Source: JAAELZ01 sp965209105
GTDB lineage: Bacteria; Pseudomonadota; Gammaproteobacteria; Arenicellales; Poriferihabitantaceae
Length of the DNA stretch: 64,000 nt
NCBI GenBank assembly: GCA_965209105.1
Contig: CBDBQB010000039.1
Span: 124,001-188,000 of the forward strand
Direction of reading: 5' to 3'
This document shows, one piece after another, positions 1 through 9,139 of this stretch. Every line of letters starts with the position of its first letter. Within the stretch, counting starts at the first letter, position 1. The notes under the pieces are model-generated. The model saw nothing but the letters and a program-made list of their open reading frames with translations. It was not told the origin of the DNA and searched no databases. A program made the translations under genes and the position numbers.

Positions 1-1
1 G

Positions 2-73
2 TTTGGCCCGGGCGAGATTGTCGCAGCGATGACGACGGCCGCAAATATCAACCAATTTGAAAAATCCATCTGA
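2..73 (+). CDS. C-terminal end of an unidentified protein (cut by window edge)
   Basis: An open frame enters from the left edge and ends in TGA at 71-73. The 23 visible residues read FGPGEIVAAM followed by TTAANINQFEKSI. This is too little to assign a family. It is listed because the frame is open to the edge, its codon use resembles its neighbours, and the next gene begins about 90 bp later. It could also be chance. Confidence 0.4.
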   Translation, partial: FGPGEIVAAMTTAANINQFEKSI

Positions 74-164
74 GAGACTCGTGTAGGTTGTTTCAGAGCA
101 TAGCATAGGCGTTCATCAAGAATGTGCTATGCTGTTTATCCACAATTACTAAAGGGGAAGTGCC

Positions 165-908
165 ATGAAATTTACATTGAAGATGTTTGCGATGTTTACC
201 CTCCTTTCTTTGAATAGCTGGGCTTTAGAAGGGGCCAATATTGAGTACCAAGTGAACGGCCAAGCTTACGAGGGTTATTATGTGTCGGCGGGTGATCAGG
301 CGCCTTTAGTCCTGATGATGCACGACTGGGATGGTCTAACGGATTATGAAGTTAGACGTGCGAATATGCTGGCTGAATTGGGCTATTCGGTATTCGCAGC
401 AGACCTATTCGGTGCCGGCGTTCGACCGACCGAAAATAAGGACAAAAAACAACATACGGGTGAGCTGTATAAAGATCGCGCGAAAATGCGTGCCTTGATG
501 ATGGCTGCTTTGGATAAGGCCAGCGCGCTGGGGGCGAATAAAAATAACGCCGTGGCGATGGGCTATTGTTTTGGGGGCGCCGCGGTATTGGAAATGGCAC
601 GCTCGGGCGCCGATCTAAAAGGGTTCTCGACCTTCCATGGCGGTTTGGGAACGCCGCAAGGCCAAGACTATTCTGCTGCAAAAGGCAGTTTTCTAATTAT
701 GCATGGTAGTGCCGACAAAGCGATCAGCATGGATCAGTTCGCGGGGTTGGCATCGCAACTTGAGGCGGCGGGTTTAGAACATGAAATGGTGACTTACAGC
801 GGCGCACCGCATGCCTTTACAGTGTTCGGCAGTCAACGTTACCAAGAAAAAGCCGATTTGAAATCATGGGCTTTATTCACGAATTATTTGAATACGACGC
901 TCAACTAA
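165..908 (+). CDS. Dienelactone hydrolase family protein with signal peptide
   Basis: Alpha/beta-hydrolase of the dienelactone hydrolase (DLH) family, 247 aa. Residues 1-20 form a signal peptide ending near NSWA, so the protein is probably exported to the periplasm. The nucleophile motif is GYCFGG with Cys135. Asp184 (HGSAD) and His217 (GAPHAF) complete a DLH-type Cys-Asp-His triad. Family members hydrolyse dienelactone or other small esters, and many exported DLH proteins have no known substrate, so no pathway is assigned. The start ATG has a purine-rich AAAGGGGAAG just upstream. It stands alone, about 60 bp ahead of a permease gene on the same strand. No chlorocatechol genes are nearby. Confidence 0.85.
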   Translation: MKFTLKMFAMFTLLSLNSWALEGANIEYQVNGQAYEGYYVSAGDQAPLVLMMHDWDGLTDYEVRRANMLAELGYSVFAADLFGAGVRPTENKDKKQHTGELYKDRAKMRALMMAALDKASALGANKNNAVAMGYCFGGAAVLEMARSGADLKGFSTFHGGLGTPQGQDYSAAKGSFLIMHGSADKAISMDQFAGLASQLEAAGLEHEMVTYSGAPHAFTVFGSQRYQEKADLKSWALFTNYLNTTLN

Positions 909-965
909 AATGCTTTACCGTTGCCAGGCTGATATTTTCGGTTTGGGAATTCACGATATAAATTG

Positions 966-2801
966 ATGGATAGTTCAATCGTCGGGGTAAATGCGCACGC
1001 GCTGGGCGTCTTAGGTCTCACCGCGATTGCCTTGCTGTTATTCACGCGGCCCTCGATTCCGCTTGAAACATCTTCCTTGTTGATATTATGCACCTTGGTA
1101 TTGGGGTTTGAGGTTTTCCCCTACACCGGTGCTGAGGGTGTGTTTCGGGCGACCGACTTGTTTCAAGGCTTTGCCCATCCTGCGCTGATTTCGGTCAGTG
1201 CTCTGATGATATTGGGGCATGGACTGGTTAGAACGGGGGCTTTGGAATTGACGGGCGTCTTTTTATCATCAGCGTGGAAGAAAAATGCTAAGTGGTCATT
1301 TTTATTAACGATGTTGGTGGCCGCTTTCTTAAGTTCATTCGTAAACAATACGCCGATAATTATTTTATTGCTGCCGATCATGGTCAGCGTATGCATCAAA
1401 AATAATATCAGCGCGTCGTCAATTTTGATGCCGGTGAATTTTGCGACCTTATTGGGCGGCATGGGCACCACCATCGGTACCTCAACCAATATTATGGTGG
1501 TGAGTATCGCCGCAGATTTAGGCTTGCGTGAGTTTGGATTGTTTGATTTCGCCCTACCCGCGGTTTGCGTTGGGTTTTTCGGCCTATTATATTTGTGGTT
1601 GATCGCCCCGAAATTGTTACCAGCGCGCGATCTGGCAATTTCAAATCAATCGGCGCGCGTATTCACCGCGCAGCTCTTGATTGCTAAAGGCAACCCAAAT
1701 ATTGGCAAGCGCTTAGCTGACTTGGTCGAACTTACCGCGGGCCAGATGTCGGTCGAACGCATTCGACGCACTGAAACCACCAGCATCTTCCCCTTGCCCG
1801 ATGCACGAGTCGCCGAGGGGGATCGCTTATTGGTACGGGATACGCCGGATCGCCTTAAATCATTCGAGCTTGCTTTGGCTGGGGTGTTATATGCGGGAAA
1901 TCATGCCTACGATGACGATCACCCCTTACCCTTGGCAGATCAACAGTTGACAGAAGTGGCAGTGTATCCGGGTTCACCCTTGCACCGAAGTACCTTGGCG
2001 CAAACGCGTTTTCACAGTGGCACGGATCTAAATGTCGTGGCAATTCATCGCGCTGGGCGAGCGATTAAATCCATGCCGACGGGCATTCAAAATGTGCGTT
2101 TACGCATCGGCGATGTATTGCTGGCGCAAGGCAGCGCGAAAGCTGTTGAGGAACTTAAGTTACAAGCCGACCTAATGGTGCTTGACGCCACGCGAGAACT
2201 ACCCCGAACGCGCAAGGCTAATTTAGCCTTGATGGTGATGGCTGTCGTCATTGCTTTCGCGACAACGAAATTGCTACCGCTTGCCATTATTGCGTCGTTA
2301 GGGGTTGTCGCAATGTTGGTTTTGGGTTGCTTGAACTGGAAAGATGTACGAGATGCTCTGAGTATTCAATTAATACTCATGATCGTTGCGACCTTAGCGC
2401 TGGGTCAGGCAATGATATTGACGGGGGGCAGTGATTTATTAGCGCATCAATTCATAGCGCTTACTAATGGTGCGTCGCCCGTATTTGTGCTGGGCGGCTT
2501 AATGCTGCTGATGACAGTGCTGACCAACATAGTCTCCAACAATGCCGCAGCAGTCATCGGTACGCCAATCGCCATTATAGTCGCCCAATCCTTGGGTTTA
2601 CCGCCCGAAGCCTTTGTCTTGGCAGTATTATTTGGTGCGAATCTGAGTTTCGTTACGCCAATGGCGTATCAAACAAATCTGCTGGTGATGAACGCGGTGG
2701 GCTATACCTTTGCCGATTTTGTTCGGGTGGGCTTGCCGTTGGCGATCTTGATGTGGCTGGGTTTTACACTCGTACTTTCTTTCCTATATGGTTTGATATA
2801 A
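966..2801 (+). CDS. SLC13/DASS-type permease with two RCK_C (TrkA-C) domains
   Basis: Inner-membrane permease of the citrate/sulfate/dicarboxylate (SLC13, ArsB/NhaD-like) superfamily, 611 aa. The two halves carry the family's paired hairpin motifs: FVNNTPIIILLLP (about residues 120-135) with GTTIGTSTN, and TNIVSNNAAAVIGTP with ANLSFVTPMAYQTN near the C terminus. Between the membrane halves (about 215-400) lie two soluble RCK_C domains, which in homologues bind regulatory ligands. Such proteins move dicarboxylates, sulfate or other anions with Na+, and the substrate here cannot be told. The ATG at 966 is chosen over the TTG at 963. Neither has a strong Shine-Dalgarno sequence. It precedes a two-component system on the same strand by about 60 bp, but a functional link is only a guess. 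Confidence 0.85.
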   Translation: MDSSIVGVNAHALGVLGLTAIALLLFTRPSIPLETSSLLILCTLVLGFEVFPYTGAEGVFRATDLFQGFAHPALISVSALMILGHGLVRTGALELTGVFLSSAWKKNAKWSFLLTMLVAAFLSSFVNNTPIIILLLPIMVSVCIKNNISASSILMPVNFATLLGGMGTTIGTSTNIMVVSIAADLGLREFGLFDFALPAVCVGFFGLLYLWLIAPKLLPARDLAISNQSARVFTAQLLIAKGNPNIGKRLADLVELTAGQMSVERIRRTETTSIFPLPDARVAEGDRLLVRDTPDRLKSFELALAGVLYAGNHAYDDDHPLPLADQQLTEVAVYPGSPLHRSTLAQTRFHSGTDLNVVAIHRAGRAIKSMPTGIQNVRLRIGDVLLAQGSAKAVEELKLQADLMVLDATRELPRTRKANLALMVMAVVIAFATTKLLPLAIIASLGVVAMLVLGCLNWKDVRDALSIQLILMIVATLALGQAMILTGGSDLLAHQFIALTNGASPVFVLGGLMLLMTVLTNIVSNNAAAVIGTPIAIIVAQSLGLPPEAFVLAVLFGANLSFVTPMAYQTNLLVMNAVGYTFADFVRVGLPLAILMWLGFTLVLSFLYGLI

Positions 2802-2861
2802 GCCGCGCGGCGGACGCCGTGTGGTATCATTTTCGATCCGTTATTGTTACAAACTATCGAT

Positions 2862-3563
2862 ATGAGTCATACCATTGCCATCGTCGAAGACGATTCGCAC
2901 CAGCGTGAAAATTATGCCGATGCGCTCAAAGCGCAAGGACATCAAGTCGTGGTTTACCCCAATAAACCCACTGCATTGGCGGGCTTTGCCGAGGCCTTAC
3001 CCGATTTGGCAATCCTCGATATCATGCTCGAAGACGAGATGGATGGCGGCTTTGATATTTGTCGTGAACTTCGGCATATGAGCCCGCAATTGCCGATCAT
3101 ATTTCTGACCGCGCGAGATTCAGACATTGATAGAGTGTCAGGGCTTCGCCTCGATGCATGGGATTACATTACTAAACCGGTTAATTTGCAGTTTTTGGGG
3201 GTGCGCGTGGCGTCACTATTTCGGATTGCCAATACCTTAAGCCATGCCGATGATGATGCGCCGGTGGTACTTAAGTTAGGTGACTTGGAGCTTAATGAGG
3301 CGAGTTTATCGGTCAGTTGGAAAGCGCAAGCCTTGAATTTAACCTTGACTGAATTTTGGGTCGTTGAAGCTTTGGCGCATCACGCGGGAAAGGTGAAGAA
3401 CTACGAAGCATTGATGCAAGTCACCAAACAAAGTTACGTCGAGAAAAACACCATCAACGGCTACATCCGTCGTATTCGTAAAAAGTTTAATCAGATCGAC
3501 GATGATTTTGAGCATATCGAAACGGTGTTCGGGACGGGTTACCGTTGGCATAAAGACGCTTAG
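2862..3563 (+). CDS. OmpR-type response regulator, resembles dedicated sortase system regulator (PdsR-like)
   Basis: Response regulator of 233 aa. The receiver domain has acidic residues E9-D10-D11, phospho-acceptor Asp53 (LAILDIM), Thr83 and Lys105 (ITKP). A winged-helix DNA-binding domain follows (about 140-230, LTLTEFWVVEAL... FGTGYRW). From memory of the family, features such as NYADAL, GGFDICREL, FLTARDSDID and TEFWVV are typical of the regulator of the proteobacterial dedicated sortase system, whose partner kinase is like the next gene. The ATG at 2862 is chosen because the longer frame starts at a TTG with extra residues before MSHTIAIVED. The gene ends 30 bp before a large inverted repeat that separates it from its kinase. 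Confidence 0.85.
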   Translation: MSHTIAIVEDDSHQRENYADALKAQGHQVVVYPNKPTALAGFAEALPDLAILDIMLEDEMDGGFDICRELRHMSPQLPIIFLTARDSDIDRVSGLRLDAWDYITKPVNLQFLGVRVASLFRIANTLSHADDDAPVVLKLGDLELNEASLSVSWKAQALNLTLTEFWVVEALAHHAGKVKNYEALMQVTKQSYVEKNTINGYIRRIRKKFNQIDDDFEHIETVFGTGYRWHKDA

Positions 3564-3593
3564 CCATATTACGGCGGGCTGTGTGCGCGTGAA

Positions 3594-3881
3594 CATATTA
3601 ACCCAGGTGACAAATACCCTGCATTCAGGGCTTTTGGCGTGGGCTGGATCAAGGCGGGGTGTGCGGGCAATGGTCGTTCCCTTGTCTAGCGCCCCAACGC
3701 CGAGCCAGTGCACGCCAGAAGCCCCCAACTTATTGATATTCTTGATGGGCCGCCGTGTGCTTGTCCGTAGACTGCGTTACACAAAGCTTGCTGGAGAACG
3801 ACTACAGCGGCGTTTGTGTGCCTTGCTACGAACAAGCACACGGCGGCTGAATGCAGGGTATTTGTCACCTGGGTTAATATG
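3594..3881. repeat. 288-bp structured element with 34-bp perfect terminal inverted repeats
   Basis: The segments 3594-3627 and 3848-3881 are perfect reverse complements (34 bp). Inside lie two further inverted repeats: 3628-3647 with 3705-3724 (17 of 20 pairs) and 3749-3770 with 3826-3847 (21 of 22 pairs). The whole can fold as a three-way junction with a long basal stem. It lies between a response regulator and its kinase, and its right end coincides with the kinase start codon (ATG 3879-3881). TA dinucleotides inside the termini would fit a TA-target miniature element, but no flanking duplication is clear. No convincing protein is encoded. It may be a MITE, a large REP-like element, or an RNA structure controlling the kinase. 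Confidence 0.85.
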
Positions 3882-6050
3882 CTAAAGTGGTTTAGATATC
3901 TTTCGATCCGCAGCAAGTTGGTGCTGCTGGTGTTGGCGATGCTCAGTATTCCGTGGATGGGCACCCGCTACGTCATCGAGATGAAAGCTTTTTTATTGCA
4001 GGGGCAAAAAGATGCCTTGCTGCTCACCGCGGGCGGGATTGCGACAATACTCAATGATCGCACCGAGTTGTTTGATGTCAATACGGGGGTGCCCGAATTA
4101 TTGGGCGAAAAGTCAGACAGCTTTGCCTATCGCTTGCCACGTTTGATTCAATTAGATGGTGACTCTGCCGATTGGGGTCGAAGCGTATTGCGCGAAAAGC
4201 GCGGCTTTACCGAAGGCAATATCAAACAATGCGACGCCGATTTCCCGTTGGGTGATTTCACCGTCCAGCATTTATTAGGCTATCGCAGTGATTGGTTATA
4301 TGCCTTGTTTGAAGTGGAAGACAATCGACTAATATACCGCGACCTTGAGCGGCGAAAACTGGGCAGCGGCGATCATATACGAATTCTCATTCAACACCCA
4401 TACGGCCCGCTAAGCCGTTACACATTAGTCGCCCGTGGCCCAGGGCGAATGTCGGCGTATTTAGCCTCTGAAGATTGGCAGTTGCCTGTGTTGGGGGATC
4501 CCGTCGAGGACGTGCTAGCGGTATTAAAAGAGTCAGATTATGGTTATGCGGTTGAGTTGCGGTTACCGCGATATTTGGTCGGGCAGTACAGCCGTTTGGG
4601 GTTTAGTGTGGTGGATGTAGATGATGAGGTGACACGTGAACCGCGTGCCGAGATATCGACCTATCCGCAAGCTGAAAATACGCAGCCCGGGCGGGTATTA
4701 TTAACATCGCCTGAGATCACTCAATTACTGCGCGGGCTCAACCAGCCTAATTCACGGATTTGGGTCATCGATAAACAGCAACAGGTGCGTGCCGTGGTGG
4801 GTGGCTTGTCGCCACCCAAGGCCGTCGAGCCGTTGAGCGACGTACCGCTGAGTGCTTGGCAAGAAACTAAGAAGGGGGTCAGTGCTTGGTTGGATGGTTG
4901 GCTTAAACGTCCCAACGTTCATTTTGAAGATTTGCCCTCCGATACCACTGTGCGTCGAGATGAAATGATTGTGGAGGTGTTGGAGGGCTCGCCTATTTCC
5001 ACTACTCGGCGCTCAGTTGATAAAAAAGTTCGGATCGTAATGGCGGGGCATCCAGTCAGAGTAGGCACCAGTGTGCTCGGCGCAGTGCTGGTAGAGCAAA
5101 GTTCTCACGCTATTCTGCGCAGCCAGTACGAGTTACTGAAAAGCCTCGCTGCGGCGAGCTTACTTGTGTTTGCTTTTGTAACCTTAGCCTTGATTACTTT
5201 TGCTTGGCGATTGACCGTGCGGATCGGTCGCTTAAACGATGCAACAGAGAAAGCCATTAGCCCCGAAGGGCGTATAGACGAAACCAGCATACCGATGCGC
5301 ATTTACCCGCGTGATGAGTTGGGAGATTTAGGGCGCAGCATCACCGGCATGCTACATCGATTGTCGGGTTATACGCGCTATCTTGAAGGCTTGCCCGATA
5401 CGCTGGCGCACGAAATGAACAACCCGCTTAATGTGGTCAGTTCTTCCTTACAAATTCTCGAAAGCGAAGAGAAACAAATACAAGGCAATAAATATATGGC
5501 TCGCGCGCAAGCCGGGATTCAACGCTTGCGCCACATCTTAAGCAGTTTGACGCAAGCGGCAAATTTTGAGGAGGCCATGCGTGCTGAAGAACGTAAGCGT
5601 TTTGATTTAGCCAAGTTGCTCACTGATTATATCGGTGGCGCAAAAGCGGCGGTTTCCTTGCATCATTTTAGTTTGAATATAGAGCCAGGAAAGCACAATA
5701 TTCTCGGCTCAGCAGACCATATTGCTGAGCTGCTCGATAAGCTTATCGACAATGCGGTGCAGTTTGGTGTGCCGCAAACGGTTATTGACGTTAGTCTGAA
5801 AAACATTGAGGAGGGCTTGTTGCTGAGTGTCGCGAATGAAGGCGCAACGATTGATGAGGCTCAGCATGAGCGCGTATTCGATCCGATGGTTTCGCTGGGT
5901 CGCAAAGATGCTCAGACCTCTCATTTGGGCTTAGGTTTATATATCGTTCGCCTGATCGCTGACTATCATCAGGCGCGGGTGTGGATGGAAAATCGGCGGG
6001 ATGGAACCGGTGTGGTGGTTTCGTTATTATTTCCCACCGAGGAAGCTTAA
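3879..6050 (+). CDS. Membrane sensor histidine kinase, resembles dedicated sortase system kinase (PdsS-like)
   Basis: Sensor kinase of 723 aa. TM1 is about residues 12-28, followed by a periplasmic domain of roughly 390 residues, TM2 (about 420-442), HAMP linker, and HisKA with His511 in LAHEMNNPLNVV. The HATPase domain has an N box (LIDNAVQFG) and G boxes (VANEG, LGLGLYIVRLIA). Length and N-terminus (LSIRSKLVLLVLAMLSIPWMG) resemble the kinase of the proteobacterial dedicated sortase system. No sortase or target protein is present in the window. The start at MLKWFRYLS is chosen because residues before it derive from the 288-bp inverted-repeat element. Its ribosome-binding region therefore lies inside that element's basal stem. 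The gene ends 4 bp from the convergent tmcA. Confidence 0.85.
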   Translation: MLKWFRYLSIRSKLVLLVLAMLSIPWMGTRYVIEMKAFLLQGQKDALLLTAGGIATILNDRTELFDVNTGVPELLGEKSDSFAYRLPRLIQLDGDSADWGRSVLREKRGFTEGNIKQCDADFPLGDFTVQHLLGYRSDWLYALFEVEDNRLIYRDLERRKLGSGDHIRILIQHPYGPLSRYTLVARGPGRMSAYLASEDWQLPVLGDPVEDVLAVLKESDYGYAVELRLPRYLVGQYSRLGFSVVDVDDEVTREPRAEISTYPQAENTQPGRVLLTSPEITQLLRGLNQPNSRIWVIDKQQQVRAVVGGLSPPKAVEPLSDVPLSAWQETKKGVSAWLDGWLKRPNVHFEDLPSDTTVRRDEMIVEVLEGSPISTTRRSVDKKVRIVMAGHPVRVGTSVLGAVLVEQSSHAILRSQYELLKSLAAASLLVFAFVTLALITFAWRLTVRIGRLNDATEKAISPEGRIDETSIPMRIYPRDELGDLGRSITGMLHRLSGYTRYLEGLPDTLAHEMNNPLNVVSSSLQILESEEKQIQGNKYMARAQAGIQRLRHILSSLTQAANFEEAMRAEERKRFDLAKLLTDYIGGAKAAVSLHHFSLNIEPGKHNILGSADHIAELLDKLIDNAVQFGVPQTVIDVSLKNIEEGLLLSVANEGATIDEAQHERVFDPMVSLGRKDAQTSHLGLGLYIVRLIADYHQARVWMENRRDGTGVVVSLLFPTEEA

Positions 6051-6054
6051 ATAT

Positions 6055-8190
6055 CTAGTCGCTCAGTTGTTCGAGCAGTTTGCTAATGTGTCGAGCGCCG
6101 TATTGTTGCGCTAATATTGTTTTCGTCCCCTCGCGTAAAAGCGCTAGACATTCGCTTTTCCCGCTGAGCCCTATTTCCGCCGCGCATTCTTTCCATGTTC
6201 GGTGCTGAAGGCAGCGCATGATCATCAATTGTTTTGACTTGGCTTCAAGATCAGAGTGCCACGCAAATAAAACATTTTTCGTGATTTTTTGCAGTGCGCC
6301 CAGCGTACTTTCAAATGGACGTTTGCCATGCGCGAAAATAGCTGCATCATTTAATTCGCTCGCGGACAGGGGATTGCTATCAATCAAAGGGTTGGCAAAG
6401 GCAAGCGCTAAATCAGGGGCAAGGCTGTTTAAGCTGCTGCCCAGTTGCACTAAATATTGAGCGACAAAGCCCCGTTGCGCTAGCTGAATCATATTTTCCC
6501 CTTCAGCCGTTATAGACTTAAGCAATAGGGCTGAGCGTAGGCCGCTCGCCACATTTGCTTGGTCGCTCAGGCGCACGGGCGTGTATCCTGAGCGCCGCCA
6601 AAAACGCATCATAGAAAGATCAACACCGAAGCTTGCGGCAAGATAGTCGGTCTGCCCAGCGAAGATTTTCTCTAAACGCTCAAGCATGCTTTTCCCAATC
6701 CCCATGCCTTGATATTCTGGGCGCACGACGATGCGTTGGATGCGTGCGCAGCGCAGGGTCATTGCAGATTTAAGACCAAGATGGGCAGTGATTATTTGCG
6801 GCGCTAAATGCCCTTGTGGCCGGCGATCGCCCATTGCGACTTTCCATGCGATAGCACTGTCTAAGCCGCCTTCAAGAACGACCCAAACCAAGCCCACAAT
6901 TTTACTTTTGTATTCGCTAATCAATATTTTTGTATTGAGCGCGTCGAGTAAATGGCGGAGATCAACCGGACGCGTCTGATAGTGCGCATCAACCAATAGT
7001 TGGAAAACGGTTTCGAGCAATGCCTCTTCTTTCGCCATTTCGGCTGGTTTTAATTCTCTAAAGCTGAGCTTCGACGATTTAAGGGGTTCGACAGGGGGGC
7101 TGCTTGCGTCGCTCGCCTTGATCAATAGAAGATCATTAAGCCAGCGCTCCAGTGGGTCGTTTTGTGCCCAGCGTACAGGTGTCTTGATCACTGGTCTTGT
7201 ATAAGCTCGGGCAAGCGCTTTTAGACATTGACTAAACTTTAAGGAAAAGCCCCGCCCGCTGCCTTCATAGCCGTGTTCGGTGCTCGAGAAGGCGATGCGA
7301 GGATAGCGTTTTAAGAGCCGGCGTAGCTGATGCATGCCGAGCGCTGCTGCCTCATCAACCAGTAACAAATCACAATCCAGAGAACTTTCAAGGAGTGTGT
7401 CCGGCGCGCAATATTTAATGCTGCCGTTGGGATGACTGAGCGTTTTCGTCGATGGATCAAATTCGCTGCCCAGCAAAGCGGCGTTGGCATGTTTGAATAC
7501 TTGCAGCGCATTTTGATATCCCAAGGAAGTAACGATAATAATTTTTGCATCTTGTTGCTGAATGAGTTCAGCGGCAGCTAAGCCGAGTGCCGCCGATTTG
7601 CCTCTTCCCCGGTCTGCGCTAATCACCGCTGGGCGCCGACGTTTGCCGCGAACGACTTTCACAATCGCGTCGACGGCTAGACGTTGATCTTCGCTACACG
7701 CTTTGCCTTGCGTTTGAAGATTTAGCTTGGCATCAATTGGCGCAACATTCGTATCGTTTGATGAAATAATCTCGATCTCGTTTTGAGATATAAGGTAATT
7801 CACCCAGCGTTGAATATAATGGTTATTAAGGTCACTTAAAGCGTGGGGGTGGCTTGCGATTTTAGTTTTCTCAGGATCGGGATATTCCGGCCATTCCGCT
7901 AGTGCGGGACAAACGAGTATGAGCGCACCTCCCGCGATAATCGTTCCGCTCACGCGTCCCACGGTATCGGGATTCAGCCCGCTATAAGCATTGATGATCA
8001 CCGCGCAATACTCTTGACCCAGCGACGAGCTTTGTTTCGTTTGAGCACTGCACCACAAAAGCTGTGCATCTGAAAGTCCACTCTGGGCAATCAAGCTTTT
8101 CGCCGAATCGAGGCCCCAAGCCTCTGGCCCTGCAAAGACAATCAATCGCCGGCTAAGCATCTGCGGATGTATTCGGTTTTGTCCAAGCAT
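6055..8190 (-). CDS. tmcA: tRNA(Met) cytidine acetyltransferase TmcA
   Basis: 711 aa. It forms N4-acetylcytidine at the wobble position of elongator tRNA-Met using ATP/GTP and acetyl-CoA. Domain order matches the family: N-terminal DUF1726-like region, RecD-like helicase with Walker A DRGRGKSA (193-200) and Walker B LLLVDEAAALG (about 275-285), GNAT acetyltransferase with acetyl-CoA-binding VVRPEYQGMGIGKSML (about 490-505), and a C-terminal tRNA-binding region. The ATG at 8190 gives the full frame, and an alternative ATG lies at codon 11. It is divergent from aroE (65 bp between starts) and tail-to-tail with the kinase gene, with only 4 bp between stops. Its substrate tRNA-Met is the gene occupied by the island at 32-44 kb. 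Confidence 0.93.
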   Translation of the reverse strand: MLGQNRIHPQMLSRRLIVFAGPEAWGLDSAKSLIAQSGLSDAQLLWCSAQTKQSSSLGQEYCAVIINAYSGLNPDTVGRVSGTIIAGGALILVCPALAEWPEYPDPEKTKIASHPHALSDLNNHYIQRWVNYLISQNEIEIISSNDTNVAPIDAKLNLQTQGKACSEDQRLAVDAIVKVVRGKRRRPAVISADRGRGKSAALGLAAAELIQQQDAKIIIVTSLGYQNALQVFKHANAALLGSEFDPSTKTLSHPNGSIKYCAPDTLLESSLDCDLLLVDEAAALGMHQLRRLLKRYPRIAFSSTEHGYEGSGRGFSLKFSQCLKALARAYTRPVIKTPVRWAQNDPLERWLNDLLLIKASDASSPPVEPLKSSKLSFRELKPAEMAKEEALLETVFQLLVDAHYQTRPVDLRHLLDALNTKILISEYKSKIVGLVWVVLEGGLDSAIAWKVAMGDRRPQGHLAPQIITAHLGLKSAMTLRCARIQRIVVRPEYQGMGIGKSMLERLEKIFAGQTDYLAASFGVDLSMMRFWRRSGYTPVRLSDQANVASGLRSALLLKSITAEGENMIQLAQRGFVAQYLVQLGSSLNSLAPDLALAFANPLIDSNPLSASELNDAAIFAHGKRPFESTLGALQKITKNVLFAWHSDLEAKSKQLMIMRCLQHRTWKECAAEIGLSGKSECLALLREGTKTILAQQYGARHISKLLEQLSD

Positions 8191-8255
8191 CAGCCATAGG
8201 ATCGAGACGGCGAATACAGTACAATCCTTGCGCTGAAAAAACGAAATAAAATAGC

Positions 8256-9101
8256 ATGAACGACCCCTTTGATTTTAAACCTAAGCCGCTGCGATTTACC
8301 GTGATTGGAAACCCAATCGAGCACAGCTTGTCGCCCAATATTCATCAGCATTTTGCGCGGCAGGCCAATATAGACCTTGAGTATACGAAAACACTGGGAG
8401 AGGTGGGAGGATTCAATCAAGCCGTGACCCATTTTATGGCCAGTGGCGGAAAAGGTGTTAATGTGACGGTTCCGTTTAAACTGAACGCTTTTGATTTGTG
8501 CGACGAAACGACTAAACGTGCCAAACTGGCGGGTGCGGTCAATACACTTTGGTTTAAAGCAGGGAAAATATGCGGGGATACCACCGATGGTATTGGTTTG
8601 GTGCGCGATATCGAGCACAATGAAGGTGTGTCGATTGCAGGCAAACGAGTATTGGTGATCGGCGCGGGTGGTGCGGCAAGGGGGGTGCTAGAACCTTTGC
8701 TTAAAGCCGGGCCCAGTGAGTTGGTGATATGTAATCGAACTGAGGGCAAGGCCATGGATTTGGCCGAATTGTTCGTGTCGCAGGGCAATGTGCGAGCAAT
8801 ATCGATGAAGGCATTAAATGTTGAATCATTTGATATTGTGATCAACGGCACGGCCGCGAGTTTAGACAATACCTTGCCTGACGTCCCCAAAGAAATATTT
8901 CGGCCGGGTTGTTTCGTGGTGGACATGATGTACGCCCAGCAGCCCACTTTGTTTATGAAGTGGGCTTTGGATAATCATGCTGATCGAGCCTGTGATGGTC
9001 TTGGTATGTTGGTCGAACAAGCGGCCGAAGGGTTTGAGATTTGGCATGGCGCGAAGGTCAGAACGGATCTCGTCATTGAAGCCTTACGCCAAGGTGTCTA
9101 G
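8256..9101 (+). CDS. aroE: Shikimate dehydrogenase AroE
   Basis: 281 aa. It reduces 3-dehydroshikimate to shikimate with NADPH in chorismate biosynthesis. The shikimate-binding motif is EHSLSP (22-27). Catalytic Lys75 is in VNVTVPFK, Asn96 in AVNT, and Asp111 in GDTTDGIG. The dinucleotide-binding loop is GAGGAARG (136-143), followed by NRTEGKA, the NADP-phosphate-binding pattern. Length and motif order are normal. It is followed after 38 bp by prfC on the same strand. Confidence 0.95.
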   Translation: MNDPFDFKPKPLRFTVIGNPIEHSLSPNIHQHFARQANIDLEYTKTLGEVGGFNQAVTHFMASGGKGVNVTVPFKLNAFDLCDETTKRAKLAGAVNTLWFKAGKICGDTTDGIGLVRDIEHNEGVSIAGKRVLVIGAGGAARGVLEPLLKAGPSELVICNRTEGKAMDLAELFVSQGNVRAISMKALNVESFDIVINGTAASLDNTLPDVPKEIFRPGCFVVDMMYAQQPTLFMKWALDNHADRACDGLGMLVEQAAEGFEIWHGAKVRTDLVIEALRQGV

Positions 9102-9139
9102 GCGGCTATAATCCAGCGCCTTTTATTTACCGACCTGCC

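Noticed and set aside
3502..3964. Overlapping frames through the inverted-repeat element (one would extend the kinase N terminus)
   Set aside because: The extra residues derive from the inverted repeat and mirror each other on both strands; the kinase family N terminus begins at MLKWFRYLS.
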